Origin: an uncultured Lachnospiraceae bacterium
GTDB taxonomy: Bacteria; Bacillota; Clostridia; Lachnospirales; Lachnospiraceae
Direction: 5' to 3'
Assembly (NCBI GenBank): GCA_947165275.1
Contig: CAMUZQ010000019.1
Span: 1 to 37,293, forward strand
DNA length: 37,293 nucleotides
Positions 25,118-35,249 of the stretch are shown piece after piece. The first letter of the stretch is position 1; the number at the start of each line of letters is the position of its first letter. A program made the position numbers and the translations under genes. The notes under the pieces were generated by a model that was given only the letters and a program-made list of their open reading frames with translations, was not told where the DNA came from and ran no database searches.

Positions 25118-25726
25118 ATGGCAAAGGTAGAACTCAAGGCTCCCATAGTCGATGAGATCTCCGAGAAGCTCAAAAACGCTCATGCAGCGGTGCTCGTTGA
25201 TCACAGAGGACTTACCGTGGAGCAGGACACACAGCTTCGCAGACAGCTTCGCGAAGCAGGGGTTTCCTACAAAGTCTACAAAAACACCATGATGAAGAGA
25301 GCCTTTGAAGGCACTGATTTCGCAGAGCTTGACAAGCTGCTGGACGGACCGTCCGCTCTTGCTCTTGCGGAGGATGATGTCACAGCTCCTGCCCGCGTGC
25401 TTGTAAAATTTGCAAAGACTGCAGATAAGCTCGAGATAAAGGGTGCTGTTATCGAAGGTGAGTACTATGACATCAAAGGTGTTGAAGAGCTTGCGAAGAT
25501 CCCTTCAAGAGAGGAACTTCTCGGAAGACTCTTCGGATCATGGAAATCACCTGTTTCAAACTTCGCCCGTGTGCTTAATCAGATCGCTGAGAAGACACCC
25601 GAGGGCGGTACAGCTAAGGATGCGGTAGATGCATCGGCGGCAGAGGCTCCTTCAGAAGAAGCAGCTCCTGCACAGACAGAAGAGACACCGGCTGAGGCTC
25701 CGGCAGAGGCGCCTGCAGCAGAATAA
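25118..25726 (+). CDS. rplJ: 50S ribosomal protein L10
   Basis: L10 anchors the L7/L12 stalk to the ribosome. The N-terminal domain (about 1-165) has the usual L10 pattern: AAVLVDHRGLTVEQDTQLR, VSYKVYKNTMMKRAF, and LFGSWKSPVSNFARVLNQIA, the last belonging to the helix that binds L7/L12 dimers. The total of 202 residues exceeds the usual 165-175. The excess is a disordered tail from about 165 rich in Ala, Pro and Glu. AAGGAGG precedes the ATG. rplL starts 24 bases later. Confidence 0.97.
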   Translation: MAKVELKAPIVDEISEKLKNAHAAVLVDHRGLTVEQDTQLRRQLREAGVSYKVYKNTMMKRAFEGTDFAELDKLLDGPSALALAEDDVTAPARVLVKFAKTADKLEIKGAVIEGEYYDIKGVEELAKIPSREELLGRLFGSWKSPVSNFARVLNQIAEKTPEGGTAKDAVDASAAEAPSEEAAPAQTEETPAEAPAEAPAAE

Positions 25727-25750
25727 TCCAGGAAAGAGAGGAATGATAAA

Positions 25751-26134
25751 ATGGCAAAGCTTACAAAAGAAGAAATTATCGATGCTATAAAGGAGCTTAC
25801 TGTACTCGAGCTCAATGATCTCGTAAAGGCTTGCGAGGAGGAGTTTGGCGTATCTGCAGCAGCAGGTGTGGTAGTTGCAGCAGGCGGAGCAGCAGGCGGA
25901 GATGCCGCAGCTGCTGAGGAGAAGACTGAGTTTGATGTAGAGCTCACAGAGGTAGGACCTAACAAGATCAAGGTCATAAAGGTTGTACGTGAGGTTACCG
26001 GACTTGGACTTAAGGAAGCAAAGGATCTTGTAGAGGGCGCTCCTAAGGTACTTAAGGAGGCAGCTGACAAGGCTTCTGCTGATGATATCAAGGCTAAGCT
26101 CGAGGCAGAGGGAGCAAAGATCACTCTTAAGTAA
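25751..26134 (+). CDS. rplL: 50S ribosomal protein L7/L12
   Basis: The 127-residue stalk protein that recruits translational GTPases. It has the N-terminal dimerisation helix ([20 protein letters not shown]), the Ala/Gly hinge, and the C-terminal factor-binding domain with [20 protein letters not shown] followed by [13 protein letters not shown]. Length and sequence are standard. There is no terminator after the stop, so rpoB can be reached by read-through as well as from its own promoter. Confidence 0.98.
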   Translation: MAKLTKEEIIDAIKELTVLELNDLVKACEEEFGVSAAAGVVVAAGGAAGGDAAAAEEKTEFDVELTEVGPNKIKVIKVVREVTGLGLKEAKDLVEGAPKVLKEAADKASADDIKAKLEAEGAKITLK

Positions 26135-26150
26135 TTAAATAAAAAAATCA

Positions 26151-26180
26151 TTGACTTTACAGGAAAGCTTGTGTTACCAT
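26151..26180 (+). promoter_or_regulatory. Promoter for rpoB-rpoC
   Basis: TTGACT (26151-26156), 18 bases, TACCAT (26175-26180), preceded by an A-rich stretch that may act as an UP element. It gives a leader of about 120 bases before rpoB. Confidence 0.7.
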
Positions 26181-26211
26181 GTAGATTGCACTCTTGTGGC
26201 GGCACGGCTTT

Positions 26212-26237
26212 CTTTGTCTTTAAATCCGCAGACAAAG
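26212..26237 (+). other. Hairpin in the rpoB leader
   Basis: CTTTGTCT (26212-26219) and AGACAAAG (26230-26237) form an eight-base stem with a ten-base loop. No T run follows, so it is a leader structure, not a terminator; its role is unknown. Confidence 0.55.
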
Positions 26238-26309
26238 CCGGTATATATGCTACTTTACAAGATGCGGGAAACTGTCGGTTCAAAATAATTTCATGGGGTG
26301 AAAGCTTAG

Positions 26310-29300
26310 ATGGAAAAGAATAGGATACATCCGGTCTACAGTGGAAAGAATCTGAGGATGAGCTACCAGAGACAAAAAGAGGTCCTGGAAATGCCGAATC
26401 TCATAGATGTACAGAAATCCTCGTATGGCTGGTTTATTAATGAAGGCCTCAAGGAGGCGTTCGAAGATATTTCGCCTATAAACGATTATAGCGGAAATCT
26501 TTCCATGGAGTTTGTCGATTACCAGTTCAACAAAGAAAAGGTAAAGTACAGCATTGAAGAGTGCAAGGCGAGGGATGCCACATATTCTGCCCCTCTTGAG
26601 GTTACGGTGCGTCTGTATAATGCGTCCAAACCCGAAGCGGACAATACCGAGCAGAAGATTTTCATGGGCGACCTGCCGATAATGACAGATACCGGAACCT
26701 TCGTCATAAACGGAGCGGAGCGTGTAATAGTATCACAGCTGGTACGTTCACCCGGTATATATTACGGGATAGATCATGATAAATTCGGAAAGAAGCTCTA
26801 TTCATGCACTGTTATCCCCAACAGGGGCGCATGGCTTGAGTATGAGACTGATTCCAATGATATCTTCTATGTGCATGTGGACCGTACGAGAAAGGTGCCT
26901 ATCACGGTGCTTCTCCGCGCTTTGGGCATCGGGACAAATCAGGAGATCCTGGATGTCTTCGGCGATGAGCCCAAGATCCTGGCTTCCTTTACGAAGGATC
27001 CCGGCGAGAGCGTCAGAGACGGTCTTTTGGAATTATATAAGAAGATACGTCCCGGAGAGCCTCTTGCAGAGGAGAGTGCGCGTACTCTTATCGAGGGGAT
27101 GTTCTTCGATGTAAGGAGATATGACCTCGCAAAGGTAGGAAGATATAAATTCAATAAGAAGCTTTCCTTCAGAAACCGCATAGCGGGACATATCCTGGCA
27201 GAGGATGTATTGGATCCTGCCACCGGTGAGGTGATAAAGCTTTCCGGCAAAAACGGGATCGCGGCCAAGGCAGGCACGGAGGTTACAAGGGAGCTTGCGG
27301 ATGAGATACAGAACAGTGCCGTGCCAAGCGTGATGATCCAGACAGAAAAGAGAAATGTAAAGGTTCTTTCTTCCATGATGGTTGATATCAATCATTACAT
27401 AGAGTTCCCGAAGGGAGAGAGCGCAAGGGATTACGGAGTTACAGAGCTGGTTTATTATCCCGCGCTTGAGAAGCTCATGGAAGAGAATGATACGCCGGAG
27501 GCGCTTAAGGACGCTATAAGACACAATATTTCGGATCTTATCCCGAAGCACATTACCCGCGAGGATATATTCGCTTCTATTAACTATAATATGCATCTCG
27601 AGTACGGTACCGGCAACAAGGATGATATAGATCATCTCGGAAACCGCCGTATACGTGCAGTCGGAGAGCTCTTACAGAATCAGTACAGGATAGGACTGAC
27701 AAGGCTTGAGAGAGTTGTGCGTGAGAGGATGACGACTCAGGACATCTCTACCGTTACGGCTCAGCAGCTTATAAACATCAAGCCTGTCACGGCAGCAGTC
27801 AAGGAGTTCTTCGGTTCATCACAGCTGTCACAGTTTATGGACCAGAACAATCCTCTCGGAGAGCTTACCCATAAGAGAAGATTATCTGCTTTGGGACCGG
27901 GCGGACTTTCGAGAGACCGTGCCGGAATGGAGGTCAGGGATATCCATTATTCCCATTATGGACGCATGTGTCCCGTAGAGACCCCCGAAGGTCCTAATAT
28001 AGGACTTATAAATTCACTTGCCTGCTATGCTCGCATAAATGAATACGGTTTTGTTGAGTCTCCCTACAGGAAGGTGGATCATTCGGATCCGGAGAATCCC
28101 AGGGTTACTGACGAGGTCGTCTACATGACCGCTGATGAGGAGGATAATTATCACGTAGCTCAGGCTTCGGAGCCTCTTGACCGCGAGGGTCATTTCGTGA
28201 ACCGCATGGTTTCGGGAAGATTCAAGGATGAGACCCAGCAGTATGAGAAGGGAATGTTTGATTACATGGACGTTTCTCCGAGACAGGTTTTCTCGGTTGC
28301 GACGACTCTGGTTCCCTTCCTTCAGAATGATGACCCTACCCGTGCGCTCATGGGATCCAACATGCAGAGACAGGCAGTGCCGCTGCTTACCACTGAGGCG
28401 CCGATCATAGGGACAGGCATGGAGGCAAAGGCTGCGGTAGACTCAGGCGTCTGCCTGCTTGCGGACAAGCCCGGGACCGTCCTGCTCTCACAGAGCGATA
28501 TGATCAAGGTTGCCAATGATGACGGGACAAGGACTGATTACAAGCTTGCAAAGTTCATGAGGTCCAATCAGTCCAACTGCTACAACCAGAGGCCTATTGT
28601 GGTAAAGGGACAGCATATAGAGGCAGGCGAGGTAATAGCTGACGGACCCTCCACATCAAACGGAGAGCTTGCCCTTGGCAAAAACCCGCTTATCGGCTTC
28701 ATGACATGGGAAGGTTACAATTACGAGGATGCTGTACTTATAAGTGAGCGTCTTGTAAGAGATGATGTATTTACTTCCATCAATATAGAAGAGTATGAAT
28801 GCGAATCAAGAGATACCAAGCTGGGACCCGAGGAGATCACAAGAGATGTACCCGGTGTCGGCGAGGAGGCCTTAAAGGACCTTGACGAGAACGGTATCAT
28901 CCGTATAGGCGCAGAGGTCAGGGCCGGGGATATCCTTGTAGGCAAGGTAACTCCCAAGGGAGAGACAGAGCTTACCGCTGAAGAGAGGCTTCTTCGCGCC
29001 ATATTCGGTGAGAAGGCCCGTGAGGTCAGGGATACATCGCTTAAGGTTCCCCATGGTGAGTACGGTATTGTAGTTGATGCTAAGGTCTTCACCAGAGATG
29101 CGGGCGATGAGCTCTCACCCGGAGTAAATAAAGCAGTACGTATTTATATCGCTCAGAAGAGAAAGATCGGTGTGGGTGACAAAATGGCGGGCCGCCATGG
29201 AAACAAGGGTGTCTGCTCAAGGGTGCTTCCTATAGAGGACATGCCCTATCTTCCTAACGGCAGACCGCTTGATATAGTGCTCAATCCTTTGGGCGTGCCT

Positions 29301-30236
29301 TCACGTATGAATATAGGCCAGATCCTTGAGATACACCTTTCTCTGGCAGCGGCAGCACTTGGATTCAAGATCTCGACCCCCGTATTTGACGGAGCAAACG
29401 AGATAGATATCGAGGAAACGCTTGAGCTTGCAAATGACTACGTAAACAGTGAATGGGAAGATTTTGAGAATAAATACAAGGATCTTCTCCTTCCTGAGGT
29501 AATGGATTTCCTGTCTGAAAACAGGAGTCACAGAGAGGTCTGGAAGGGCGTCGAGATAAGCAGGGACGGTAAGGTCAGGCTCAGAGACGGCCGTACCGGT
29601 GAGTATTTTGACAATGCGGTAGCTATCGGACACATGCATTATCTCAAGCTGCATCACATGGTTGATGATAAGATACATGCCCGCTCCACAGGTCCTTACT
29701 CCCTTGTCACCCAGCAGCCTCTCGGAGGAAAGGCGCAGTTTGGCGGACAGCGTTTCGGAGAAATGGAAGTGTGGGCGCTCGAAGCATACGGCGCGGCATA
29801 TACTCTTCAGGAGATACTTACCGTCAAGTCGGATGATGTGATCGGAAGAGTCAAGACATATGAAGCCATCATCAAGGGCGAGAATATACCCGAGCCCGGC
29901 ATACCGGAGTCGTTCAAGGTCCTGCTGAAGGAGCTCCAGTCTCTGGGACTCGACGTCAGAGTCCTTAAGGATGACGGCACCGAAGTAGAGATAGCCGAGA
30001 CCGCCGAGTTCGGAGATACAGACATGAGGCACATCCTTGATGATGACAGGTTCTATGGAGGCTCAAGAGAGGATGAGTTTAAGGCAAACGGATTTACCAC
30101 GCAGGAATTTGACGATAATACCGGGACTCTGTCTACGGTAGATGATGAAGAATCATACGTGGATGAGGAATCTTATGTAGAAGAGGAGTCATATGTGGAC
30201 GATGAGTCCGCAGAGACTGCTTCCCCTGCAGAGTAA
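26310..30236 (+). CDS. rpoB: DNA-directed RNA polymerase subunit beta
   Basis: A 1308-residue catalytic subunit of RNA polymerase. The rifampicin-binding region [20 protein letters not shown] is wild type at D511, H521 and S526 (Escherichia coli 516, 526, 531), so rifampicin sensitivity is expected. [37 protein letters not shown] and [20 protein letters not shown] are the standard catalytic and C-terminal clamp motifs. After the conserved end an acidic tail of roughly 50 residues includes three hexapeptide repeats of the form E-S-Y-V-D/E-D/E (about 1281-1298). GGGGTGA precedes the ATG. rpoC starts 42 bases after the stop. Confidence 0.99.
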   Translation: MEKNRIHPVYSGKNLRMSYQRQKEVLEMPNLIDVQKSSYGWFINEGLKEAFEDISPINDYSGNLSMEFVDYQFNKEKVKYSIEECKARDATYSAPLEVTVRLYNASKPEADNTEQKIFMGDLPIMTDTGTFVINGAERVIVSQLVRSPGIYYGIDHDKFGKKLYSCTVIPNRGAWLEYETDSNDIFYVHVDRTRKVPITVLLRALGIGTNQEILDVFGDEPKILASFTKDPGESVRDGLLELYKKIRPGEPLAEESARTLIEGMFFDVRRYDLAKVGRYKFNKKLSFRNRIAGHILAEDVLDPATGEVIKLSGKNGIAAKAGTEVTRELADEIQNSAVPSVMIQTEKRNVKVLSSMMVDINHYIEFPKGESARDYGVTELVYYPALEKLMEENDTPEALKDAIRHNISDLIPKHITREDIFASINYNMHLEYGTGNKDDIDHLGNRRIRAVGELLQNQYRIGLTRLERVVRERMTTQDISTVTAQQLINIKPVTAAVKEFFGSSQLSQFMDQNNPLGELTHKRRLSALGPGGLSRDRAGMEVRDIHYSHYGRMCPVETPEGPNIGLINSLACYARINEYGFVESPYRKVDHSDPENPRVTDEVVYMTADEEDNYHVAQASEPLDREGHFVNRMVSGRFKDETQQYEKGMFDYMDVSPRQVFSVATTLVPFLQNDDPTRALMGSNMQRQAVPLLTTEAPIIGTGMEAKAAVDSGVCLLADKPGTVLLSQSDMIKVANDDGTRTDYKLAKFMRSNQSNCYNQRPIVVKGQHIEAGEVIADGPSTSNGELALGKNPLIGFMTWEGYNYEDAVLISERLVRDDVFTSINIEEYECESRDTKLGPEEITRDVPGVGEEALKDLDENGIIRIGAEVRAGDILVGKVTPKGETELTAEERLLRAIFGEKAREVRDTSLKVPHGEYGIVVDAKVFTRDAGDELSPGVNKAVRIYIAQKRKIGVGDKMAGRHGNKGVCSRVLPIEDMPYLPNGRPLDIVLNPLGVPSRMNIGQILEIHLSLAAAALGFKISTPVFDGANEIDIEETLELANDYVNSEWEDFENKYKDLLLPEVMDFLSENRSHREVWKGVEISRDGKVRLRDGRTGEYFDNAVAIGHMHYLKLHHMVDDKIHARSTGPYSLVTQQPLGGKAQFGGQRFGEMEVWALEAYGAAYTLQEILTVKSDDVIGRVKTYEAIIKGENIPEPGIPESFKVLLKELQSLGLDVRVLKDDGTEVEIAETAEFGDTDMRHILDDDRFYGGSREDEFKANGFTTQEFDDNTGTLSTVDDEESYVDEESYVEEESYVDDESAETASPAE

Positions 30237-30278
30237 ATTTATTAGATCAAGCGATACTTTTATGAGAGGAGCTATCAG

Positions 30279-33200
30279 ATGCCTGAGATGATAAACAGAC
30301 AGACAGACAAATATGAGCCGCTGACCTTTGATGCGATAAGAATAGGTCTTGCAAGCCCTGAGAAGATCCGTGAGTGGTCTCACGGTGAGGTTAAAAAACC
30401 CGAGACTATAAATTATCGTACCCTTAAGCCGGAACCGGACGGTCTTTTCTGTGAGAGGATATTCGGACCGACAAAGGACTGGGAGTGTCATTGCGGAAAA
30501 TATAAAAAGATCAGATACAAAGGCGTGATCTGCGATAAGTGCGGAGTCGAGGTTACCAAGGCCTCTGTCCGCCGTGAAAGAATGGGACATATAGAGCTTG
30601 CGGCTCCCGTATCACACATATGGTATTTCAAGGGCATACCCAGCCGTATGGGACTTATCCTTGACCTGTCTCCCAGGATCCTGGAGAGAGTACTGTATTT
30701 TGCAGCATATATTATCCTTGATCCCGGAGAGACCGATCTCGAATATAAGCAGATCCTTTCCGAGCAGGAGTATCAGAATGCCCGTGAGCAGTATGGATAC
30801 AAATTCCGTGTCGGCATGGGCGCAGAAGCTGTAAAGGAGCTTCTCCAGAGCATAGATCTTGACAAGGAATCCGAAGAGCTCAGAGGAGAGCTTGAGAATG
30901 CCACCGGCCAGAAAAGGGCCCGCATAGTCAAGAGACTTGAGGTGGTGGAGGCATTCAGGGAATCAGGAAACGAGCCGGCCTGGATGGTGCTCGACTGCAT
31001 GCCGGTGATACCGCCGGATCTCAGGCCCATGGTACAGCTCGATGGCGGAAGATTTGCCACATCCGATCTTAACGATCTTTACAGAAGGATCATAAACAGA
31101 AATAACAGACTGCAGAAGCTTCTGGAGCTTGGCACTCCGGATATCATCGTTCGTAATGAGAAAAGAATGCTTCAGGAAGCAGTAGATGCTCTTATTGATA
31201 ACGGACGCAGAGGCAGACCGGTCACCGGACCCGGAAACCGCCCGCTGAAGTCCTTATCCGATATGCTTAAGGGAAAAGGCGGAAGATTCAGACAGAATCT
31301 TCTCGGAAAGCGTGTTGACTATTCAGGACGTTCCGTTATCGTCGTAGGACCCGAGCTTAAGATCTGGCAGTGTGGTCTGCCGAAGGAGATGGCCATAGAG
31401 CTTTTCAAGCCCTTCGTAATGAAGGAGCTTGTCTCAAACGGGACATCTCATAATATAAAGAATGCAAAAAAAATGGTAGAGCGTCTCGATCCCGAGGTTT
31501 GGGATGTGCTCGAGAAGGTGATACATGAGCATCCGGTCATGCTTAACCGCGCTCCTACGCTTCACAGACTGGGAATCCAGTCATTTGAGCCTGTGCTTGT
31601 AGAGGGTAAAGCCATTAAGCTTCATCCGCTTGCATGTACTCCTTTTAATGCCGACTTCGACGGAGATCAGATGGCTGTACATCTTCCCCTTTCCGTTGAG
31701 GCACAGGCAGAGAGCAGGTTCCTTATGCTGATGCCCAATAACCTTCTGAAGCCCGCAGACGGCGGCCCTGTTAATGTGCCTACACAGGATATGGTCCTGG
31801 GATGCTATTATCTGACTCAGGAAAGAGAGGGCGAGCCCGGTGAGGGGAAGGTGTTTAAAAGTGTCAGCGAGGCTATTCTTGCTCACGAAAACGGTATCAT
31901 TACCCTTCACTCAAAAATAGGTGTACAGGTTACCCGCACCATAGACAAGCAGTCTCATACCGGGGTGGTCAAATCCACACTCGGAAGATTCCTGTTTAAC
32001 GAGATAGTTCCGCAGGATCTTGGCTTTGTAGACAGATCGGTAGAAGGAAATGAGCTCTCTCTTGAGATAGATTTCCTTGTAGGTAAGAAGCAGTTAAAGA
32101 AGATAATCACAAATGTGCTTAATACACATGGCGCGATCAAGACCGCTGAGGTGCTGGATCACATCAAGGATATGGGATACCATTATTCCACTATAGCGGC
32201 CATGAGTGTTTCCATTTCCGACATGACCGTTCCCTCGCAGAAGCAGGAGCTTCTTGACAGGGCCCAGGATCAGGTTGACAGGATCACGAGGAACTATAAG
32301 AGAGGTCTTATCACTGATTCCGAGAGATATAAGGAGGTCATCGATACCTGGAAGGAGACAGATGACGAGCTCACTCACGAGCTTCTTAACGGACTTGATA
32401 AATACAACAATATCTATATGATGGCAAACTCCGGAGCAAGAGGCTCGGATCAGCAGATAAAGCAGCTTGCCGGCATGAGAGGACTTATGGCTGACACGAC
32501 CGGTCATACCATAGAGCTTCCCATAAAGAGTAATTTCCGTGAGGGTCTGAACGTTCTTGAATACTTCATGTCTGCGCACGGAGCCAGAAAAGGACTTTCT
32601 GATACTGCATTGAGGACAGCTGACTCAGGATATCTGACAAGACGTCTTGTAGATGTATCTCAGGAGCTTACCATAAGAGAGCAGGACTGCTCGGAAGGAA
32701 AAGATGTCATACCCGGAATGGTCGTAAAGGCATTTTATGATGATGCCAACAAAGGCGACGGAAAGGGTGAGATCGAGAGCCTTCAGGACCGTATTACAGG
32801 GCGGTTCTCATGTGAGGACATCTATGATGATAAGGGCAATATCATAGTCAGGGCAAACCGTATGATCACCCCCAGACGTGCTGAGCAGATAGTGAAGTCA
32901 GGCGTCAGGGACGGAGAGCCGATCAAGGAGGTCCGTATCAGGACAGTACTTACCTGCCGCTGCAAAAACGGCATCTGCGCGAAGTGCTACGGAGCCAATA
33001 TGGCAACAGGCGACGCTGTACAGGTCGGCGAGGCTATCGGTATCATAGCTGCGCAGTCCATAGGAGAGCCCGGTACACAGCTTACGATGAGAACCTTCCA
33101 TACAGGAGGAGTTGCCGGATCGGATATCACACAGGGTCTTCCCAGAGTTGAGGAGCTTTTCGAGGCAAGAAAGCCCAAGGGACTTGCTATCATATCCGAG

Positions 33201-34073
33201 ATAGACGGCGATGTGACCATCAGAGAGAAGAAAAAGGAATCCTTCATACCGGCAGCGGGAGAGGACTCCGGAGAAGATTCCATAAATAAGGATGATATTG
33301 TCAAGAAGGAAGTCATAGTCACCAACAGTGAGACCGGTGAAGCGAAGAGCTACCTGATCCCCTTCGGCTCAAGACTCAAGTCAGTCGAGGGACATCATAT
33401 TGAAGCAGGACAGGAGATCACTGAGGGATCTGTGGATCCTCATGATCTGCTCAGGATTAAAGGCGTGCGCGCAGTTCAGGACTACCTGCTTCGCGAGGTT
33501 CAGAGGGTTTACAGACATGAGGGCGTTGAGATCAATGACAAGCATATCGAGGTCATAGTCCATCAGATGCTCAAGAAGGTCCGTATCACAGAGTCTCATG
33601 ATGCGCTGGATGTGCTTCCCGGCGAGCTGATGAATGTTCTTGATTTTGATGATATGAATGAGAGACTTGTGGCCGAAGATAAGGTGCCCGCCGAGGGTAC
33701 CCAGGAGATGCTCGGTATCACAAAAGCGTCTCTTGCTACCGAATCCTTCATGTCGGCAGCCTCATTCCAGGAGACCACGAGGGTCCTCACGGATGCTGCT
33801 ATCAAGGGTAAGGTTGATAAGCTTATCGGAATGAAGGAAAACGTCATAATAGGTAAGCTCATACCTGCGGGAACCGGAATGAAGAGATACAGAAACATAG
33901 ATCTCAACACAGACGGCCCGACACTCGGAGATGAGATCAGCTTTGATGACGAGATCGTACTGGATGAGGGAGACGGCTTCTCTGAGGATGAGACAGAGAC
34001 AGCAGAAGCAGATGTGGAAGCTGCAGAGGAAGAAGTGATCACAGAGGATGAGGCCGTTTTGACAGAGGAATAA
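30279..34073 (+). CDS. rpoC: DNA-directed RNA polymerase subunit beta-prime
   Basis: A 1264-residue subunit carrying the active-site magnesium. The catalytic loop [12 protein letters not shown] has D459, D461 and D463. The N-terminal zinc site is [20 protein letters not shown]. The second zinc site is C in REQDCSEG plus [13 protein letters not shown]. The trigger-loop region [20 protein letters not shown] is intact. The C-terminus is a strongly acidic tail (about 1228-1264, for example [16 protein letters not shown]). GAGAGGAG precedes the ATG. It ends seven bases before the -35 of the str operon promoter. Confidence 0.99.
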   Translation: MPEMINRQTDKYEPLTFDAIRIGLASPEKIREWSHGEVKKPETINYRTLKPEPDGLFCERIFGPTKDWECHCGKYKKIRYKGVICDKCGVEVTKASVRRERMGHIELAAPVSHIWYFKGIPSRMGLILDLSPRILERVLYFAAYIILDPGETDLEYKQILSEQEYQNAREQYGYKFRVGMGAEAVKELLQSIDLDKESEELRGELENATGQKRARIVKRLEVVEAFRESGNEPAWMVLDCMPVIPPDLRPMVQLDGGRFATSDLNDLYRRIINRNNRLQKLLELGTPDIIVRNEKRMLQEAVDALIDNGRRGRPVTGPGNRPLKSLSDMLKGKGGRFRQNLLGKRVDYSGRSVIVVGPELKIWQCGLPKEMAIELFKPFVMKELVSNGTSHNIKNAKKMVERLDPEVWDVLEKVIHEHPVMLNRAPTLHRLGIQSFEPVLVEGKAIKLHPLACTPFNADFDGDQMAVHLPLSVEAQAESRFLMLMPNNLLKPADGGPVNVPTQDMVLGCYYLTQEREGEPGEGKVFKSVSEAILAHENGIITLHSKIGVQVTRTIDKQSHTGVVKSTLGRFLFNEIVPQDLGFVDRSVEGNELSLEIDFLVGKKQLKKIITNVLNTHGAIKTAEVLDHIKDMGYHYSTIAAMSVSISDMTVPSQKQELLDRAQDQVDRITRNYKRGLITDSERYKEVIDTWKETDDELTHELLNGLDKYNNIYMMANSGARGSDQQIKQLAGMRGLMADTTGHTIELPIKSNFREGLNVLEYFMSAHGARKGLSDTALRTADSGYLTRRLVDVSQELTIREQDCSEGKDVIPGMVVKAFYDDANKGDGKGEIESLQDRITGRFSCEDIYDDKGNIIVRANRMITPRRAEQIVKSGVRDGEPIKEVRIRTVLTCRCKNGICAKCYGANMATGDAVQVGEAIGIIAAQSIGEPGTQLTMRTFHTGGVAGSDITQGLPRVEELFEARKPKGLAIISEIDGDVTIREKKKESFIPAAGEDSGEDSINKDDIVKKEVIVTNSETGEAKSYLIPFGSRLKSVEGHHIEAGQEITEGSVDPHDLLRIKGVRAVQDYLLREVQRVYRHEGVEINDKHIEVIVHQMLKKVRITESHDALDVLPGELMNVLDFDDMNERLVAEDKVPAEGTQEMLGITKASLATESFMSAASFQETTRVLTDAAIKGKVDKLIGMKENVIIGKLIPAGTGMKRYRNIDLNTDGPTLGDEISFDDEIVLDEGDGFSEDETETAEADVEAAEEEVITEDEAVLTEE

Positions 34074-34080
34074 AAAATCC

Positions 34081-34110
34081 TTGACATCACCGCAGATCAG
34101 GTCTTATAAT
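34081..34110 (+). promoter_or_regulatory. Promoter for the str operon (rpsL-rpsG-fusA)
   Basis: Perfect TTGACA (34081-34086) and perfect TATAAT (34105-34110) with an 18-base spacer. It directly follows the rpoC stop and is the strongest promoter by sequence in the window. Confidence 0.88.
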
Positions 34111-34113
34111 GCT

Positions 34114-34138
34114 AGGGCGTGTCTTTAGGACACGCCCT
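34114..34138 (+). other. Ten-base-pair hairpin at the start of the rpsL transcript
   Basis: AGGGCGTGTC (34114-34123) and GACACGCCCT (34129-34138) are perfectly complementary with a TTTAG loop. The expected transcription start (about 34117) falls within the left arm, so most of the stem would be at the extreme 5' end of the mRNA. The following bases (GATTTATG) do not form a T run, which argues against an ordinary rpoC terminator. Confidence 0.75.
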
Positions 34139-34197
34139 GATTTATGTCTGTTGTGAATGGCAGAAACTATACTAAAAAAGAAAAGAGGTGAAACTTA

Positions 34198-34617
34198 ATG
34201 CCAACATTCAACCAGTTAGTCAGAAAGGGCAGGCAGACTTCAGTAAAGAAGTCTACGGCACCGGCTTTGCAGAGAGGATTCAATTCGCTGCAGAAAAAGG
34301 CCACAGCTACAAAATCTCCTCAGAAAAGAGGTGTTTGCACAGCTGTTAAGACTGCTACACCTAAGAAGCCTAACTCAGCTCTCAGAAAGATCGCCCGTGT
34401 GCGTCTTTCAAACGGTATCGAGGTAACGAGCTACATTCCCGGAGAGGGACACAATCTCCAGGAGCACAGCGTTGTCATGATCCGCGGAGGCAGAGTAAAG
34501 GATCTTCCCGGTACGAGATATCACATTATCCGTGGTACGCTTGATACAGCAGGCGTAGCAAACCGTATGCAGGCTCGTTCCAAGTACGGCGCTAAAAAGC
34601 CAAAGGAAAAGAAGTAA
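34198..34617 (+). CDS. rpsL: 30S ribosomal protein S12
   Basis: A 139-residue decoding-centre protein. [20 protein letters not shown] and [20 protein letters not shown] match S12. The streptomycin-relevant lysines (K57 in PKKPNS and the Lys in RVKDLPG) are wild type, so no target resistance is expected. AGAGGTG precedes the ATG. It is the first gene of the str operon. Confidence 0.98.
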   Translation: MPTFNQLVRKGRQTSVKKSTAPALQRGFNSLQKKATATKSPQKRGVCTAVKTATPKKPNSALRKIARVRLSNGIEVTSYIPGEGHNLQEHSVVMIRGGRVKDLPGTRYHIIRGTLDTAGVANRMQARSKYGAKKPKEKK

Positions 34618-34619
34618 TA

Positions 34620-35189
<570 letters not shown>

Positions 35190-35249
35190 TCACACCGTTA
35201 AGGGTGCTATTGACAGAAACAGCTGGAAAGTAGTTAGGAGGAAAAATTC

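Noticed and set aside
25579-26283. 234-codon Ser/Ala-rich minus-strand frame
   Set aside because: A reverse-frame shadow of the Ala/Glu-rich rplJ tail and rplL.
27780-27930. Possible rifampicin resistance changes in RpoB
   Set aside because: The key positions D511, H521 and S526 are wild type.
33596-34090. 164-codon Ser-rich minus-strand frame
   Set aside because: A shadow of the acidic rpoC tail.
34360-34510. Possible streptomycin resistance changes in S12
   Set aside because: Both relevant lysine positions are wild type.
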